A stretch of DNA of 43,735 nucleotides from Schlegelella_A sp035493195 (GCA_035493195.1 DATJIM010000048.1:1-43735); one strand, 5' to 3'. Positions 18,092 through 27,274 are shown, counted from the stretch's first letter. Program-made: numbers and translations. Notes: generated by a model from the sequence alone, not told the origin.

Positions 18092-19268
18092 CGAGCACGC
18101 GGCCGTCGGGCCGGCGCGCGAGCGCATCGTCGAACGACGACGCCGGGATCAGCACCACGTCGGCGCGATCTCCCGCTGCCACGCCGGCGCGGCCTCCGCA
18201 CGCTGCACTCAGCAGTTGCTCCGCGCGCTCGACGTGGGCGCCGAGCATTGCGAGATAGCACTCTTCGAGCGGATCGGCGTCGCCGAGCGGGAAGAACCAG
18301 TCGCGGACGTTGTCGCTGCCGAAGCGGACGGCGACGCCCGCGCGGATCGCCTCGAGCACCGGCGCCAGCCCGCGCCGTCGCGGCGTCGCTTCGCCTCGGT
18401 CCTGCAGGTACAGGTTGAGCGCCGGCTGCACCGACAGGACGATGCGCGCGTGCGCCATCTTGTCGAGGATCCGCGACGCTGCGTCGGGCTCGAGCGTCGC
18501 CAGCGCGCACGCGTGGCTGACGGTGACGCGGCCGTCGAGGCGGCGCTCGCGTGCCGCATCGATGACGCGCTCGACCACGCTGAGGCTCGGGTCGAGATGC
18601 TCGTCGAGGTGGAAGTCGACGTCGACATTGAGCGTCGCCGCGAGCTCGAGCAATGCGATCGCCGACGCCACCGGCTCTGCGTAGAGCGCGGGCACGGCGC
18701 CGAGGACGGTCGCTCCGACGCCTACGGCCTCGGTGAGCAGTGCGCGAACCCCCGGCTGCGCGGGATCGGCGGCCGCATTGGCGAACGCGACCGTTTCGAC
18801 GTCGAGCGCTTCGCCGACGTCGGCAGCGGCGGCGAGGACGCCTTCGATCGCGCGCAATCCGGTGACGGGATCGACGTCGGTGTGAGTGCGGATCGCCGCG
18901 GTGCCGTGCTGCACCGCGCGCGCAAAGAGCCGACGCGCGCGGCCGCGGATGTCTTCCGCGGTGGTCGTCGAACGGGCCGCCTTCGCCGCGGACACCGCCT
19001 GGCCGAACGACGCCGGCCGTTGCGACGGCGCGGCGAAGGCGCGATCGGCGTGGGTGTGGAAGTTGACGAACGCAGGCAACGCGAGCCAGCGCACGTCGCC
19101 GCTCTCGGCCGCGGGGCGGACGTCGGCGATCAGCGTGTCGCGCAGCTCGATGTCGAAGCGGCCGGCGCGGTCGGCGAGCGCGACACCGCGCAAGGTGCGG
19201 ACCGCTGCCGCGTCGTCGCCCACGCCGGCATCGATCGCGTCCGCGGCTGCGTCGGCGCGGTCGTCCAT
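18051..19268 (-). CDS. Amidohydrolase, cytosine/creatinine-deaminase (CodA) type
   Basis: 405 residues. Metal-site motifs: NFHTHADRAF (HxH with CodA-like context), HLDEH, VSHAC and FGSDNVRDWFFPLG; the last is a hallmark of the cytosine deaminase subgroup, where the Asp is the final metal ligand. The group deaminates cytosine, isocytosine, creatinine or similar exocyclic amino or imino groups. It is the last gene of the minus-strand operon starting at 23112, 9 bases after the preceding amidohydrolase. It overlaps the 3' end of the CobW gene. Which ring it acts on is not decidable by eye. Confidence 0.88.
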   Translation of the reverse strand: MDDRADAAADAIDAGVGDDAAAVRTLRGVALADRAGRFDIELRDTLIADVRPAAESGDVRWLALPAFVNFHTHADRAFAAPSQRPASFGQAVSAAKAARSTTTAEDIRGRARRLFARAVQHGTAAIRTHTDVDPVTGLRAIEGVLAAAADVGEALDVETVAFANAAADPAQPGVRALLTEAVGVGATVLGAVPALYAEPVASAIALLELAATLNVDVDFHLDEHLDPSLSVVERVIDAARERRLDGRVTVSHACALATLEPDAASRILDKMAHARIVLSVQPALNLYLQDRGEATPRRRGLAPVLEAIRAGVAVRFGSDNVRDWFFPLGDADPLEECYLAMLGAHVERAEQLLSAACGGRAGVAAGDRADVVLIPASSFDDALARRPDGRVLVKAGRRVRAPSSG

Positions 19269-19277
19269 GCCGGCGCG

Positions 19278-20717
19278 TCAGTTGCCTTCGTCGTACAAGG
19301 TCGTGGTCGTCTCGACGCTCTCGTCGTGCAGCCCCGCGCGCTGGACCGCGGCCGCCGCCAGCTGCCGTGCCTTGGCGCGCAGCGCCTTCTCGTCGACGCC
19401 CTGGACCTTGCCGTCGCGGTAGAGCGCCCTGCCGTCGACCCACGTCTGCGCGATCGACGCCGTCGACGCCGAGTAGACGAGCGCCTGCAGCGGGTCGAGG
19501 AACGGCGTCCACTCGACGTGGTCGAGGTCGAAGAGGATGAAGTCGGCCTTCTTGCCGACCTCGAGCGAGCCGATCTCGTCGTCCCACATCGCCGCTTTCG
19601 CGCCCTCGATCGTCGCCGCGCGCAGCGCCTGGCGCGCGGTGAAGACGTCGGGCTGCAAGCGTGCGTCCTTGAACATGCCGGCGACGAGGAGCATCTGGCG
19701 CATCAGGTTCATGTTGCCGGCGGCGGAGACGCCGTCGGTGCCGAGGCCGACCGTGACTCCCGCCGCCGCCATCTCGGGGTACTTGCCGATCGCGGTCGCG
19801 CCCTTGCCGAGCTTGAACGACGAGCACGGGCAGAACGCGACCTTGGTGCCGCGCGAAGCGAGCAGCGCGACCTCGTCGTCGGCGACAGCCGCGCCGTGGG
19901 CGATGACGAGGTTGTCGCCGAGCCCGCCGGCGCGATCGATCCGCGTGATCGGCCAGCAGCCGTACTTCGCCTCGCAGATCTTCGCTTCCTCGATCGACGT
20001 CGCGAGGTGGTACGTCGTGCCGACGCCGAGCCGCTTGGCGAGCTGCTGAGCGCCGACGTGGAGCTCGAGCGTGCAAGGCTCCTTCCCTTCGATGTTGACC
20101 CAGCAGCGCACCCGGCCGCCGAGGGCGCCGTTGTACTTGCGAACGCACGCCTCGAGCTCGCGCAGCGCGACCTCGGCGTTCGGGAAGAAGTGGTGCTGCG
20201 CCATCTCCTCGGTCCAGCCGCGCGGCAACTCGGCGGGCCGGTTGTCGGCGGCGTGGCGGCCGGTGACGCCGCGGATGCCGGTCTGCTCCATCGCGCGCAC
20301 CGTGATGCCGGGGTCGTATTGCGAGCCCATGTCGATGAAGCACGTCGTGCCGTTGCGCAGCATCTCGGTGATGCCGAGCAGCGCACCCCAGTACTCGTCT
20401 TCTTCGGTGATGTGCGCGTAGAACGGCTTGGCCCAGTGGAAGACCCACGCGCGGGTGTTCAGGTTGTCCGGAAAGACGGCGCGCGACAGCGTCTCCGACA
20501 GGTGCACGTGGCTGTCGACGAAGCCGGGGCAGATCCCGAGCATGCGGCCGTCGATCACCTGGTCGAAGCTCTTGCCCGCGTGGCGCTTCGCGATCGCCGC
20601 GGCACTTCCGACGTCGGCGATGCGGTCGTCGTCGACGACGACGCTGGCGTCGCGCAGCACGGTGTCGGCCTTGTCGACCAACAGCGCGAATTCGAGGTGT
20701 TCGATGAGCGTGCGCAT
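19278..20717 (-). CDS. Metal-dependent amidohydrolase, AtzB/TrzN/guanine-deaminase-like
   Basis: 479 residues. Seen: PGFVDSHVHLSETLSR (first two His ligands), TTYHLATS, VIAHGAAV and GLGTDGVSAAGNMNLM (final Asp ligand), then GSLEVGKKADFIL of the C-terminal beta-sandwich. This subgroup removes amino or substituted groups from N-heterocycles such as triazines, guanine and adenosyl compounds. Start ATG 20717; about 60 bases separate it from the M24 gene upstream. It is in the same operon as the enolase-family enzyme, the M24 protein and the CodA-like deaminase. Confidence 0.9.
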   Translation of the reverse strand: MRTLIEHLEFALLVDKADTVLRDASVVVDDDRIADVGSAAAIAKRHAGKSFDQVIDGRMLGICPGFVDSHVHLSETLSRAVFPDNLNTRAWVFHWAKPFYAHITEEDEYWGALLGITEMLRNGTTCFIDMGSQYDPGITVRAMEQTGIRGVTGRHAADNRPAELPRGWTEEMAQHHFFPNAEVALRELEACVRKYNGALGGRVRCWVNIEGKEPCTLELHVGAQQLAKRLGVGTTYHLATSIEEAKICEAKYGCWPITRIDRAGGLGDNLVIAHGAAVADDEVALLASRGTKVAFCPCSSFKLGKGATAIGKYPEMAAAGVTVGLGTDGVSAAGNMNLMRQMLLVAGMFKDARLQPDVFTARQALRAATIEGAKAAMWDDEIGSLEVGKKADFILFDLDHVEWTPFLDPLQALVYSASTASIAQTWVDGRALYRDGKVQGVDEKALRAKARQLAAAAVQRAGLHDESVETTTTLYDEGN

Positions 20718-20778
20718 GCGCGGATCCGATCTGATGCGGGCGGCGGGTCGACGATCGGCGGGCGCCGGTGCGGCGAGC

Positions 20779-21918
20779 TCAGCCCTTCACGACGAGCAGC
20801 CGATCGGTGTTTGCATAGTCGGAGAGCAGCTCGGAGCCGTTTGCGGTCACGAGCAGCATGTCCTTGTTCTGCATCCCGAAGCCATGGCCGGTCTCGTAGC
20901 AGAGCGGCTCGAAGCCGAGCACCATGCCCTCTTCGAGCCGCGCGTCGCTGCCCGGGCGGCCGAGGATCGGCGTCTTGCCGAGATAGGGATCTTCGTGCAG
21001 GTGCAGGCCGATGCCGTGACCGACGAACGAGATCGGCGGCAGCTTCATCTGCGAGAGCTTGGCGATGAAGGCGTCGTAGATCTCGCGGCAGCTCGCGCCG
21101 GGCTTGACCATCTTCAGGATCTGGTACTTGCACTCGACGAGGTGCTGCCAGATCTCCTCGGCTTTCGGAGGCGCCTCGCCGACGACGGCCGTCCTGCATA
21201 CGCCGGCCTGGTAGCCGGCGATCACCGAGAAGATCTCGACCCGGCAGACGTCGCCGCGCTGCAGGCGCCGTTCCGAAGGCCCGACGTTTGGCAGCCGGCT
21301 GCGCTCTCCGGTCGCGATGATCATCAGCTTGAAGTGCTCGGCGCCGAGCGAATAGACGTTGCGCGTCAGGTGCCCGGCGATGTCCATCTCGGAGTCGCCC
21401 GCCTTCACCGCCGCGAGCGCATCGGTGATCGCCTGGTCGGCGATGCGCGACAGGCGCCGCAGCAGATCGATCTCCTCGGGCAGCTTGATCTGGCGCAGCC
21501 GCGCGAGGATCTGCTCGCAGGCGACGAAGCGCGCGCTCGGCAGCGCCGCCTGCAGGCGCGCGAGGTCGCCCGCCGGCAGGTAGTCCATCTCGATGCCGAT
21601 CCGCGAGTCCGCGAGGCCGAGGCGCTTGAGCTGGTCGGCGAGCACGACCATCGCGTCGTCGGTGAACTCGGCCCAGATCGTCGTCGGCACGTCGGGCGCG
21701 CGGCGCTTGACGGTCGTCGACTCCATGTCGACCGCGAACAGCTCGGTCCTGCCGTCGGCGGTGACGATCGCCATCGCGTGGCGATGGCGGATGAGCGGCT
21801 GCGACGGCACGACGAAGCCGGTCGCGTACGCGAAGTTCTCGGGAGAGCACGAGATCATCGCCGCGAGATCGTTGTCCGCGATTGCCTTGACCTGCCTGTC
21901 GACGATTGCCTTGCGCAT
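20779..21918 (-). CDS. M24 (creatinase/prolidase-fold) protein lacking most metal ligands
   Basis: 379 residues: an N-terminal creatinase domain (about 1-145) and a pita-bread catalytic domain (about 150-379). Of the five ligands of M24 metallopeptidases only two are clearly kept: His in VGHGIGLHLHE and Glu in GFEPLCYE. The first Asp is Glu in CRVEIFS, the second is Gly in GYQAGVCRT, and the last Glu is Lys in MQNKDMLLV. Creatinase and ectoine hydrolase are metal-free relatives that cleave C-N bonds of small molecules. I infer a similar non-peptidase hydrolase here. It lies 33 bases after the enolase-family gene in the same operon. Confidence 0.88.
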   Translation of the reverse strand: MRKAIVDRQVKAIADNDLAAMISCSPENFAYATGFVVPSQPLIRHRHAMAIVTADGRTELFAVDMESTTVKRRAPDVPTTIWAEFTDDAMVVLADQLKRLGLADSRIGIEMDYLPAGDLARLQAALPSARFVACEQILARLRQIKLPEEIDLLRRLSRIADQAITDALAAVKAGDSEMDIAGHLTRNVYSLGAEHFKLMIIATGERSRLPNVGPSERRLQRGDVCRVEIFSVIAGYQAGVCRTAVVGEAPPKAEEIWQHLVECKYQILKMVKPGASCREIYDAFIAKLSQMKLPPISFVGHGIGLHLHEDPYLGKTPILGRPGSDARLEEGMVLGFEPLCYETGHGFGMQNKDMLLVTANGSELLSDYANTDRLLVVKG

Positions 21919-21951
21919 GGAGGATGCTTCTTCAGTCCGTTGGGCGGCCGC

Positions 21952-23112
21952 TCAATCGCGGACCCGGTGCTTCTCGATCTTCGCGAGGTCGACGTCGATG
22001 CCCATTCCGGGTCCGGTGGGAACCTCGATCGCGCCATCGACGAGCCGCATCGGCGCGGCGATCAGGTCGTCGCGGTAGTAGATGCCGCCGACCTGGCCGG
22101 TCTGCCACTCGGCCGGGGTGGAGACCGGGACGACGCACGAGAGCGTCGCCGCCGGAGCGGCCGCCGCGAGGTGGATGTTGGCGAGGTTGCCGACGCCGGT
22201 CTCGACCGAGCCGTTGACGTTGCAGATGATCCCCGCGGCGCGACAGACCGCCGCGACTTCCATCGCCTTGTACAGGCCGCCGGGCTTGGTCGTGTAGATC
22301 GAGACGATCTCGGCGGCGCGCGCTTCGCTGATCTGGATCACGTCGTGCGCGTTCCACGCCGATTCGTCGGCCATCACGGGCGGGTCGATCGCGCGCGCGA
22401 CCTCGGCGATGCGCTCGATGCCCATCACCGGCTGCTCGACGTACTTGAGGCGGTACTTCTCCATCGCGCGCACGGTCATGATCGCCTCGCCGGCGGTGCG
22501 GTAGCCCTCGTTGGCGTCGACGCACAGCTCGACGTCGTCGCCGACCGTCTCGCGGATCGTCCGCACCATCTCGATGTCACGCTTGGGATCGACGCCGATC
22601 TTGATCTTGATCGTCTTGATGCCTTCGGCGGCGACCTTCGCGACCTCCTGCGCCGCCTCGGCGATCGAGATCAGGCCGATCGAGTGCGTCACCAGGACGC
22701 GCGAACGCGCCTTGCCGCCGAGCAGCGTGTAGACCGGAACGTTGAGCCACCGCCCGGTGACGTCATAGGCGGCGAAGTCGAGCGCAGCCTTCGAGTACGG
22801 ATAGCCCTTGACGACGGCATCCATGCGGGCGTGCATCTCGACGAAGTCGCCGAGCTCGACGCCGATCAGCGCTGGCCCGAGGTAGTTCTCGATCAGCGTC
22901 TTCGCGATCAACGTCGACTCACCGAAGTAGCGGCCGAACTCGCCGCCCCAGTCCTTCAGCGCCGGCGCCTCGCCCCAACCGACACGGCCGTCGCTGTCGG
23001 TGATCCGCGTCAGCAGATAGCGGCCGATCGTCTCGGTGAGGCCGGTCCACTTGTGCTCGCGCCGCGTCGGCAGCTGGACGAGGACGGTCTCGACCGATCT
23101 GATCGTTGGCAC
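21952..23112 (-). CDS. Mandelate racemase / muconate-lactonizing enzyme (enolase superfamily)
   Basis: 386 residues: N-terminal capping domain and TIM barrel. The Lys-x-Lys pair is at 169 and 171 (KTIKIKIG), metal ligands follow in VDANEGY, YVEQPV and ADESAW, and a further Lys sits in TTKPGG on the sixth strand; this is the muconate-lactonizing-enzyme subgroup layout. Reactions of the subgroup include cycloisomerisation, dehydration and racemisation of N-acyl amino acids. The start GTG 23112 has GGGAAGGG upstream. It is first in a four-gene operon and sits directly behind a predicted operator and TTGACA promoter. Its substrate is unknown. Confidence 0.92.
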   Translation of the reverse strand: MPTIRSVETVLVQLPTRREHKWTGLTETIGRYLLTRITDSDGRVGWGEAPALKDWGGEFGRYFGESTLIAKTLIENYLGPALIGVELGDFVEMHARMDAVVKGYPYSKAALDFAAYDVTGRWLNVPVYTLLGGKARSRVLVTHSIGLISIAEAAQEVAKVAAEGIKTIKIKIGVDPKRDIEMVRTIRETVGDDVELCVDANEGYRTAGEAIMTVRAMEKYRLKYVEQPVMGIERIAEVARAIDPPVMADESAWNAHDVIQISEARAAEIVSIYTTKPGGLYKAMEVAAVCRAAGIICNVNGSVETGVGNLANIHLAAAAPAATLSCVVPVSTPAEWQTGQVGGIYYRDDLIAAPMRLVDGAIEVPTGPGMGIDVDLAKIEKHRVRD

Positions 23113-23151
23113 GTCGCTTTCCCTTCCCGTCGTCGCAGTTTGTCGAACACG

Positions 23152-23170
23152 TGATCACAGTTTGTGATCA
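23152..23170. promoter_or_regulatory. Operator B: perfect inverted repeat TGATCACA-GTT-TGTGATCA
   Basis: Same 8-3-8 design as operator A with identical arms and a different spacer. It lies between the enolase-family operon (minus) and the gene at 23237 (plus), and covers the predicted -10 of the minus-strand promoter. Probable target of the GntR protein at 15787. Confidence 0.85.
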
Positions 23171-23187
23171 AATGCGGCGCCTGTCAA
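23159..23187 (-). promoter_or_regulatory. Predicted promoter of the enolase/M24/amidohydrolase operon
   Basis: On the minus strand a consensus TTGACA (23187-23182) is followed after 17 bases by CAAACT (23164-23159), about 47 bases before the GTG at 23112. The -10 lies inside operator B, so a bound repressor would block it. Confidence 0.55.
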
Positions 23188-23236
23188 CCCGCTGTCGCCC
23201 TCGCTTGCGCGTTCGCGCGGGCATCGAACGCGAGCC

Positions 23237-23536
23237 ATGATCATCGAGATCACCAACTACTACGCCAAGCCCGGGCAGGCTGCGGCCGTGCTCGAGCAGC
23301 GCCGGCGGACCTCCGCGCTGCGCGTCAGGCTCGGCCTGCCGCCGGGCAAGGTCTTCAGCAAGGTCGAGGGCTCGGGTCCCGACGTGCGCTGGGAGTGCAC
23401 GTTCGCGACCCGCGCCGACTACGACCGCGACATGGCGGCGCGCGCGGCATCTTCGGAGTTCGCGGCGGCACGCGAGTCGATGCACCTGCTGCTCGATCGT
23501 TTCGAGCGGCACCTGCAGCGCGACGAGGACGCCTGA
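23237..23536 (+). CDS. Small protein, NIPSNAP/dimeric alpha-beta-barrel-like
   Basis: 99 residues. The opening MIIEITNYYAKPGQAAAVLEQ and later VRWECTFATRADYDRDMAARA fit a beta-alpha-beta dimeric ferredoxin-like barrel of the NIPSNAP/antibiotic-monooxygenase type; I judge this by pattern only. No signal peptide or cysteine cluster. It is divergent from the enolase-family operon across operator B and precedes the molybdenum hydroxylase genes by 31 bases. It could bind or transform a pathway intermediate. Confidence 0.75.
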   Translation: MIIEITNYYAKPGQAAAVLEQRRRTSALRVRLGLPPGKVFSKVEGSGPDVRWECTFATRADYDRDMAARAASSEFAAARESMHLLLDRFERHLQRDEDA

Positions 23537-23567
23537 GGGCGACCGTGCACGCTGCGAGCGCGCATCC

Positions 23568-24437
23568 GTGAAGCCGCCGGCATTCGACTACGTTCGCCCG
23601 GCGACCGTCGACGAGGCGCTCGCGCTTCGCGACCGCCACGGCGACGATGCCGTCTTCCTCGCCGGCGGCCAGAGCCTGATGCCGTCGATGAACTTTCGCC
23701 TCGCGGCGCCGGGCATCGTCATCGACCTCAACGGCATCGCAGCGCTCGCTGGCGTCGAGGCGCACGCCGACGGCTCGCTGGTCGCCGGCGCGATGACGCG
23801 GCACCGCTTCTTCGAGACCAGCCCGCTGATCGCCGAGCGCTTGCCGCTGCTGTCACGCGCGATGGCATCGGTCGCGCACGTCGCGGTTCGCAACCGAGGA
23901 ACGATCGGCGGCAGCCTCTGCCATGCCGATCCATCTGCCGAGTGGCCGGCGCTCTGCATCGCGTGCGACGCATCGATCGTGCTGCAGAGCAGCGCCGGCA
24001 GCCGTCGCGTCGCCGCGGACGAGTTCTCGCTCGGCGTCTTCACGACTGCGATCGCCGCCGGCGAGCTGCTGACCGCCGTCGCCTTCCCGCCCTGGCCGAA
24101 GCGGCGCGGCTGGGGCTTCGAGGAAGTGTCGCGACGGCTCGGCGATTTCGCGCTCGTCGGCATCGCCTGCGTCGTCGATCTCGACGATTCCGGTTGCTGC
24201 GCCGATGCCCGCCTCGTCGTCTTCGGCGCCGGCGATCGGCCGGTGCTGGCGTCGCGCGCGGTCGAAGCGCTGCGCGGCCGCCGCGTCGACGACGGCGCGT
24301 TGCGCACTGCCGCGGCGCGCGCACGCGCGGACGTCGCGTGCCGCTCGGACCATCACGCCAGCGCCGGCTATCGCAGCCGCCTCGTCGAAGCGTTGACGCA
24401 CCGTGCGCTGACGCACGCCCTCCACTCCGCTTCCTGA
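23568..24437 (+). CDS. Xanthine-dehydrogenase-family FAD-binding (medium) subunit
   Basis: 289 residues. FLAGGQSLMPSMNFRLA is the FAD-pyrophosphate motif and VRNRGTIGGSLCHADP the second FAD-binding stretch, both in the usual positions. The subunit passes electrons from the iron-sulfur subunit to its acceptor. GTG 23568 gives the full N-terminus (FDYVRPATVDEAL). It is followed 4 bases later by the iron-sulfur subunit gene. Length is normal for the family. Confidence 0.94.
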   Translation: MKPPAFDYVRPATVDEALALRDRHGDDAVFLAGGQSLMPSMNFRLAAPGIVIDLNGIAALAGVEAHADGSLVAGAMTRHRFFETSPLIAERLPLLSRAMASVAHVAVRNRGTIGGSLCHADPSAEWPALCIACDASIVLQSSAGSRRVAADEFSLGVFTTAIAAGELLTAVAFPPWPKRRGWGFEEVSRRLGDFALVGIACVVDLDDSGCCADARLVVFGAGDRPVLASRAVEALRGRRVDDGALRTAAARARADVACRSDHHASAGYRSRLVEALTHRALTHALHSAS

Positions 24438-24441
24438 GCGC

Positions 24442-24942
24442 ATGACCCGGACGATTCCGATTTCGCTCGTCGTCAACGACCGGCACGTCGACGCCGAGCT
24501 CGAACCACGGCGCACGCTCGCCGACTTTCTTCGCAACACGCTGCGGTTGACCGGAACGCACCTCGGCTGCGAGCACGGCGTGTGCGGCGCCTGCAACGTC
24601 CTCCTCGACAGCGAGGTCGTTCGCGCTTGCCTGATGCTGGCGGTGCAGGCCGACGGGCACGCGGTCGTCACCGTCGAGGGCCTGTCGCCGGCGCGCGGAC
24701 TCAATGCCCTGCAGCAGTCGTTCAAGACGCACCACGCGCTGCAGTGCGGATTCTGCACGCCCGGGTTCCTGATCGCCGCGCATGCGCTGCTGCAGGAGGA
24801 CCCGCATCCCTCGCGGGCACGGATCGAGGAAGCGATCTCGGGGAACCTCTGCCGCTGCACCGGCTACATCCCGATCGTTCAGGCGATCGCCGCCGTCGCC
24901 CAAGAGCAGCGCCCCGACGCAGCCGGCGAGCCACGAACGTGA
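24442..24942 (+). CDS. Xanthine-dehydrogenase-family [2Fe-2S] (small) subunit
   Basis: 166 residues. The plant-ferredoxin-like cluster is bound by CEHGVCGAC and the Cys of VRACL; the second cluster by CGFCTPGF and CRCTGY. Both sets are complete. It carries electrons between the molybdenum centre and FAD. It lies 7 bases before the large-subunit gene, in the medium-small-large order typical of CoxMSL-like operons. Confidence 0.96.
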   Translation: MTRTIPISLVVNDRHVDAELEPRRTLADFLRNTLRLTGTHLGCEHGVCGACNVLLDSEVVRACLMLAVQADGHAVVTVEGLSPARGLNALQQSFKTHHALQCGFCTPGFLIAAHALLQEDPHPSRARIEEAISGNLCRCTGYIPIVQAIAAVAQEQRPDAAGEPRT

Positions 24943-24949
24943 GCGGGCG

Positions 24950-27274
24950 ATGAGTGCGGTCGAGCCTTCCTCGGGCAGTGCGGTCGAGCGCTTCGAGGAC
25001 GAGCGCTTCCTGCGCGGCGAAGGCTGCTTCGTCGGCGACCTCGAGCTGCCAAACTTGTGCCACGCGGTCGTCGTCCGCAGCCCACTCGCGAGCGGCCGCA
25101 TCGTCGCGATCGACGCGAGCGCGGCGCTCGCGCTGCCCGGCGTCGTCCGGGTGATCACGCACGACGACGTCGCCGGGCTGGCGACGCCGATCCCGATCCG
25201 CGTCGGCACGATCGCCGGTCTCGAGCACTACCTGCAATGGCCGCTCGCCCGCGAGCGCGTCCGCTACGTCGGCGAGCCGATCGCCGTCGTGATCGCGACC
25301 GATCCGTACGTCGCCGAGGACGGTGCCGACCTCGTTGCGGTCGAGCTCGATTCCGATGACGCCGTCGTCGACATCGCCGATGCGCTGACCGACCGCGTTC
25401 GCGTCCACCGGGATCGATCGAATCTGGCGACGAGCTACGCGGTCGGGCGCGGCGACGTCGACCGTGCCTTCGCCGCCGCCGCGTACACGCGCAAGGAGCG
25501 CTTTCGCTGCCATCGGCACTCGTCGGTTCCGCTCGAGACGCGCGGCCTCGTCGCGCGCTGGGACGCGGCGAGCGAGCGCCTGCAGGTGTGGGGCGCGACC
25601 AAGGTGCCGTTCTACAACCGTCGCCTGCTCGCGCAGATGCTGCAGCTCGACGAGCGGCAGGTCGACCTGATCGAGGTCGACGTCGGCGGCAGCTTCGGCG
25701 CGCGCGGCGAGTTCTACCCCGAAGACTTCCTGGTCCCCTTCGCCGCCAAGCTGGTCGGCGGCGCCGTCAAGTGGATCGAGGACCGCCGCGAAAACCTGAT
25801 CGCGATGAATCACTCGCGCGAGATGGAGTGCGAGCTCGAGATCGCCGCCGATCGCGATGGCAGGATCCTGGCGCTGCGCGCCGCCCTCGTCGCCGACATC
25901 GGCGCCTACGTTCGCACGACCGGCGGCATCGTTCCCGCGAAGGCAGCGATGTTCCTGCCGGGGCCATACGACATCGCGGGCTACGCGTGCGAGGTCCGCG
26001 CCGTCGTCACCCACAAGACGCCGTCGGGAACGTTCCGCGGCCCCGGGCGCTACGAGTCGAACTTCTTTCGCGAGCGGCTGATCGACGTGATGGCCGCCGA
26101 TCTCGGACTCGACCCTGCCGAGGTGCGGCTGCGCAATCTCGTCCGCCCGGAGCAGATGCCGTACGCGATCGGCTCGCTCGTGCCGTACGAAGGTGCGACC
26201 GAGTACGACAGCGGCGACTACCCGTTTGCGTGCCGCCACGCGCTCGAGCAGTTCGACGTCGCGGCGCTGGCGCCGATGCGCGGCCAGCTCGTCGACGGCA
26301 AGTGGCACGGCATCGGGATGGCGTGCTTCGTCGACAGCAGCGGCGGCGGGCCGCCGGAATACGCCAGGCTCGAGATCGACGCTCCGCAACGCATCCGGCT
26401 CTTCACCGGAGCGTCGAGCAGCGGCCAGGGGCACGAGACGTCGTTCGCGCAGATCCTTGCGCAAGCGCTCGGCGTCTCGCCGCGCGCGATCGAGGTCGTC
26501 CACGGCTCGACCACCGCGCTGCCCCGCGGCACCGGCACGTACCACGGCCGCGGCATGGTGATGGGAGGCAGCGCGGTCAGGCGGCTCGCGGACACGTTCA
26601 TCGCCGAGCTGGTCGCCGAGGCCGAGCGGCGCAGCGGCGTGCCAGCGGCGGGGCTGGCGTACCGCGCCGGCGTCGTCTCACGACGCGGCGACGACACCGC
26701 GATCGTCTCGATCGAGAGCCTGTGCGACGCCGCCGGCCTCGGCGACGAAGGCGCGCGCAAGCTCCTGCGCGCCGAGGCCGAGTTCGCGCAGCCGGTCGCG
26801 ACGTTCGAGTACGGAACGCAGATCGCGCACGTCGCGATCGACGCGGAGACGTTCGCGATCGAAGTCGTGCGGCTGCTGACGGTCGAGGATTGCGGCCACG
26901 TCGTCAACCCGCTGATCGTCCACGGTCAGGTGATCGGCGCTTCCGTCCAGGGGCTCGGCGGCACGTTGCTCGAGCAGTTCGTCTACGACGACAGCGGCCA
27001 GATGCTGTGCGGCACGTTCGCCGACTACCTGCTGCCGACGAGCACGGACTTCCCCAACGTCGAGGCGATCAGTGTCGACCGCGCACCGTCGCCACTCAAT
27101 CCGCTGGGCGCGAAGGGGGTCGGCGAGGGTGCGACAGGCGCGGTCGGCGGCGCGGTCGCGAACGCGATCGCCGACGCGCTGCGCTCGTTCGGCGTCCGCG
27201 TCTGCGCGTTGCCGCTCACGCCGTCGAAGATCGCGGAGCTGATCGATGAAGCAGCGGCGCCGCAGCGCCGCTGA
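24950..27274 (+). CDS. Xanthine-dehydrogenase-family molybdopterin-binding (large) subunit
   Basis: 774 residues, normal for the family. Seen: VDVGGSFGARGEFYPE, TFRGPGRYESNFFRER and GAKGVGEGATGAV, whose Glu is the catalytic base of molybdenum hydroxylases. The CO-dehydrogenase loop with its Cys (VAYRCSFR) is absent, so this is not a CO dehydrogenase. The enzyme should hydroxylate a carbon next to nitrogen in a heterocycle, using water. An ATG at 24950 gives the expected start; the frame is open further upstream but overlaps the small subunit. It converges on the binding-protein gene at 27284. An 8-bp hairpin overlaps its stop. Confidence 0.95.
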   Translation: MSAVEPSSGSAVERFEDERFLRGEGCFVGDLELPNLCHAVVVRSPLASGRIVAIDASAALALPGVVRVITHDDVAGLATPIPIRVGTIAGLEHYLQWPLARERVRYVGEPIAVVIATDPYVAEDGADLVAVELDSDDAVVDIADALTDRVRVHRDRSNLATSYAVGRGDVDRAFAAAAYTRKERFRCHRHSSVPLETRGLVARWDAASERLQVWGATKVPFYNRRLLAQMLQLDERQVDLIEVDVGGSFGARGEFYPEDFLVPFAAKLVGGAVKWIEDRRENLIAMNHSREMECELEIAADRDGRILALRAALVADIGAYVRTTGGIVPAKAAMFLPGPYDIAGYACEVRAVVTHKTPSGTFRGPGRYESNFFRERLIDVMAADLGLDPAEVRLRNLVRPEQMPYAIGSLVPYEGATEYDSGDYPFACRHALEQFDVAALAPMRGQLVDGKWHGIGMACFVDSSGGGPPEYARLEIDAPQRIRLFTGASSSGQGHETSFAQILAQALGVSPRAIEVVHGSTTALPRGTGTYHGRGMVMGGSAVRRLADTFIAELVAEAERRSGVPAAGLAYRAGVVSRRGDDTAIVSIESLCDAAGLGDEGARKLLRAEAEFAQPVATFEYGTQIAHVAIDAETFAIEVVRLLTVEDCGHVVNPLIVHGQVIGASVQGLGGTLLEQFVYDDSGQMLCGTFADYLLPTSTDFPNVEAISVDRAPSPLNPLGAKGVGEGATGAVGGAVANAIADALRSFGVRVCALPLTPSKIAELIDEAAAPQRR
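27253..27272. terminator. GC-rich hairpin at the end of the Mo-hydroxylase operon
   Basis: AGCGGCGC and GCGCCGCT form a perfect 8-bp stem with loop CGCA, ending on the first base of the stop codon. Convergent genes meet 9 bases later. There is no T tract, so it may only slow polymerase or may be chance in GC-rich coding sequence. Confidence 0.3.

Noticed and set aside
17988..21068. A 1026-codon open frame on the plus strand, and similar long antisense frames at 20428-23154, 10599-12734 and 30542-32464
   Set aside because: They mirror well-supported enzymes on the minus strand, are dominated by Arg/Ala/Asp as expected from GC-rich antisense reading, and contain no recognisable motif.
20779..21918. 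Xaa-Pro aminopeptidase or prolidase
   Set aside because: Three of five metal ligands are replaced, so peptidase activity is unlikely despite the fold.
24950..27274. Aerobic CO dehydrogenase large subunit
   Set aside because: The subunit order fits CoxMSL, but the active-site Cys loop VAYRCSFR is absent, so it is a generic xanthine-dehydrogenase-family hydroxylase.
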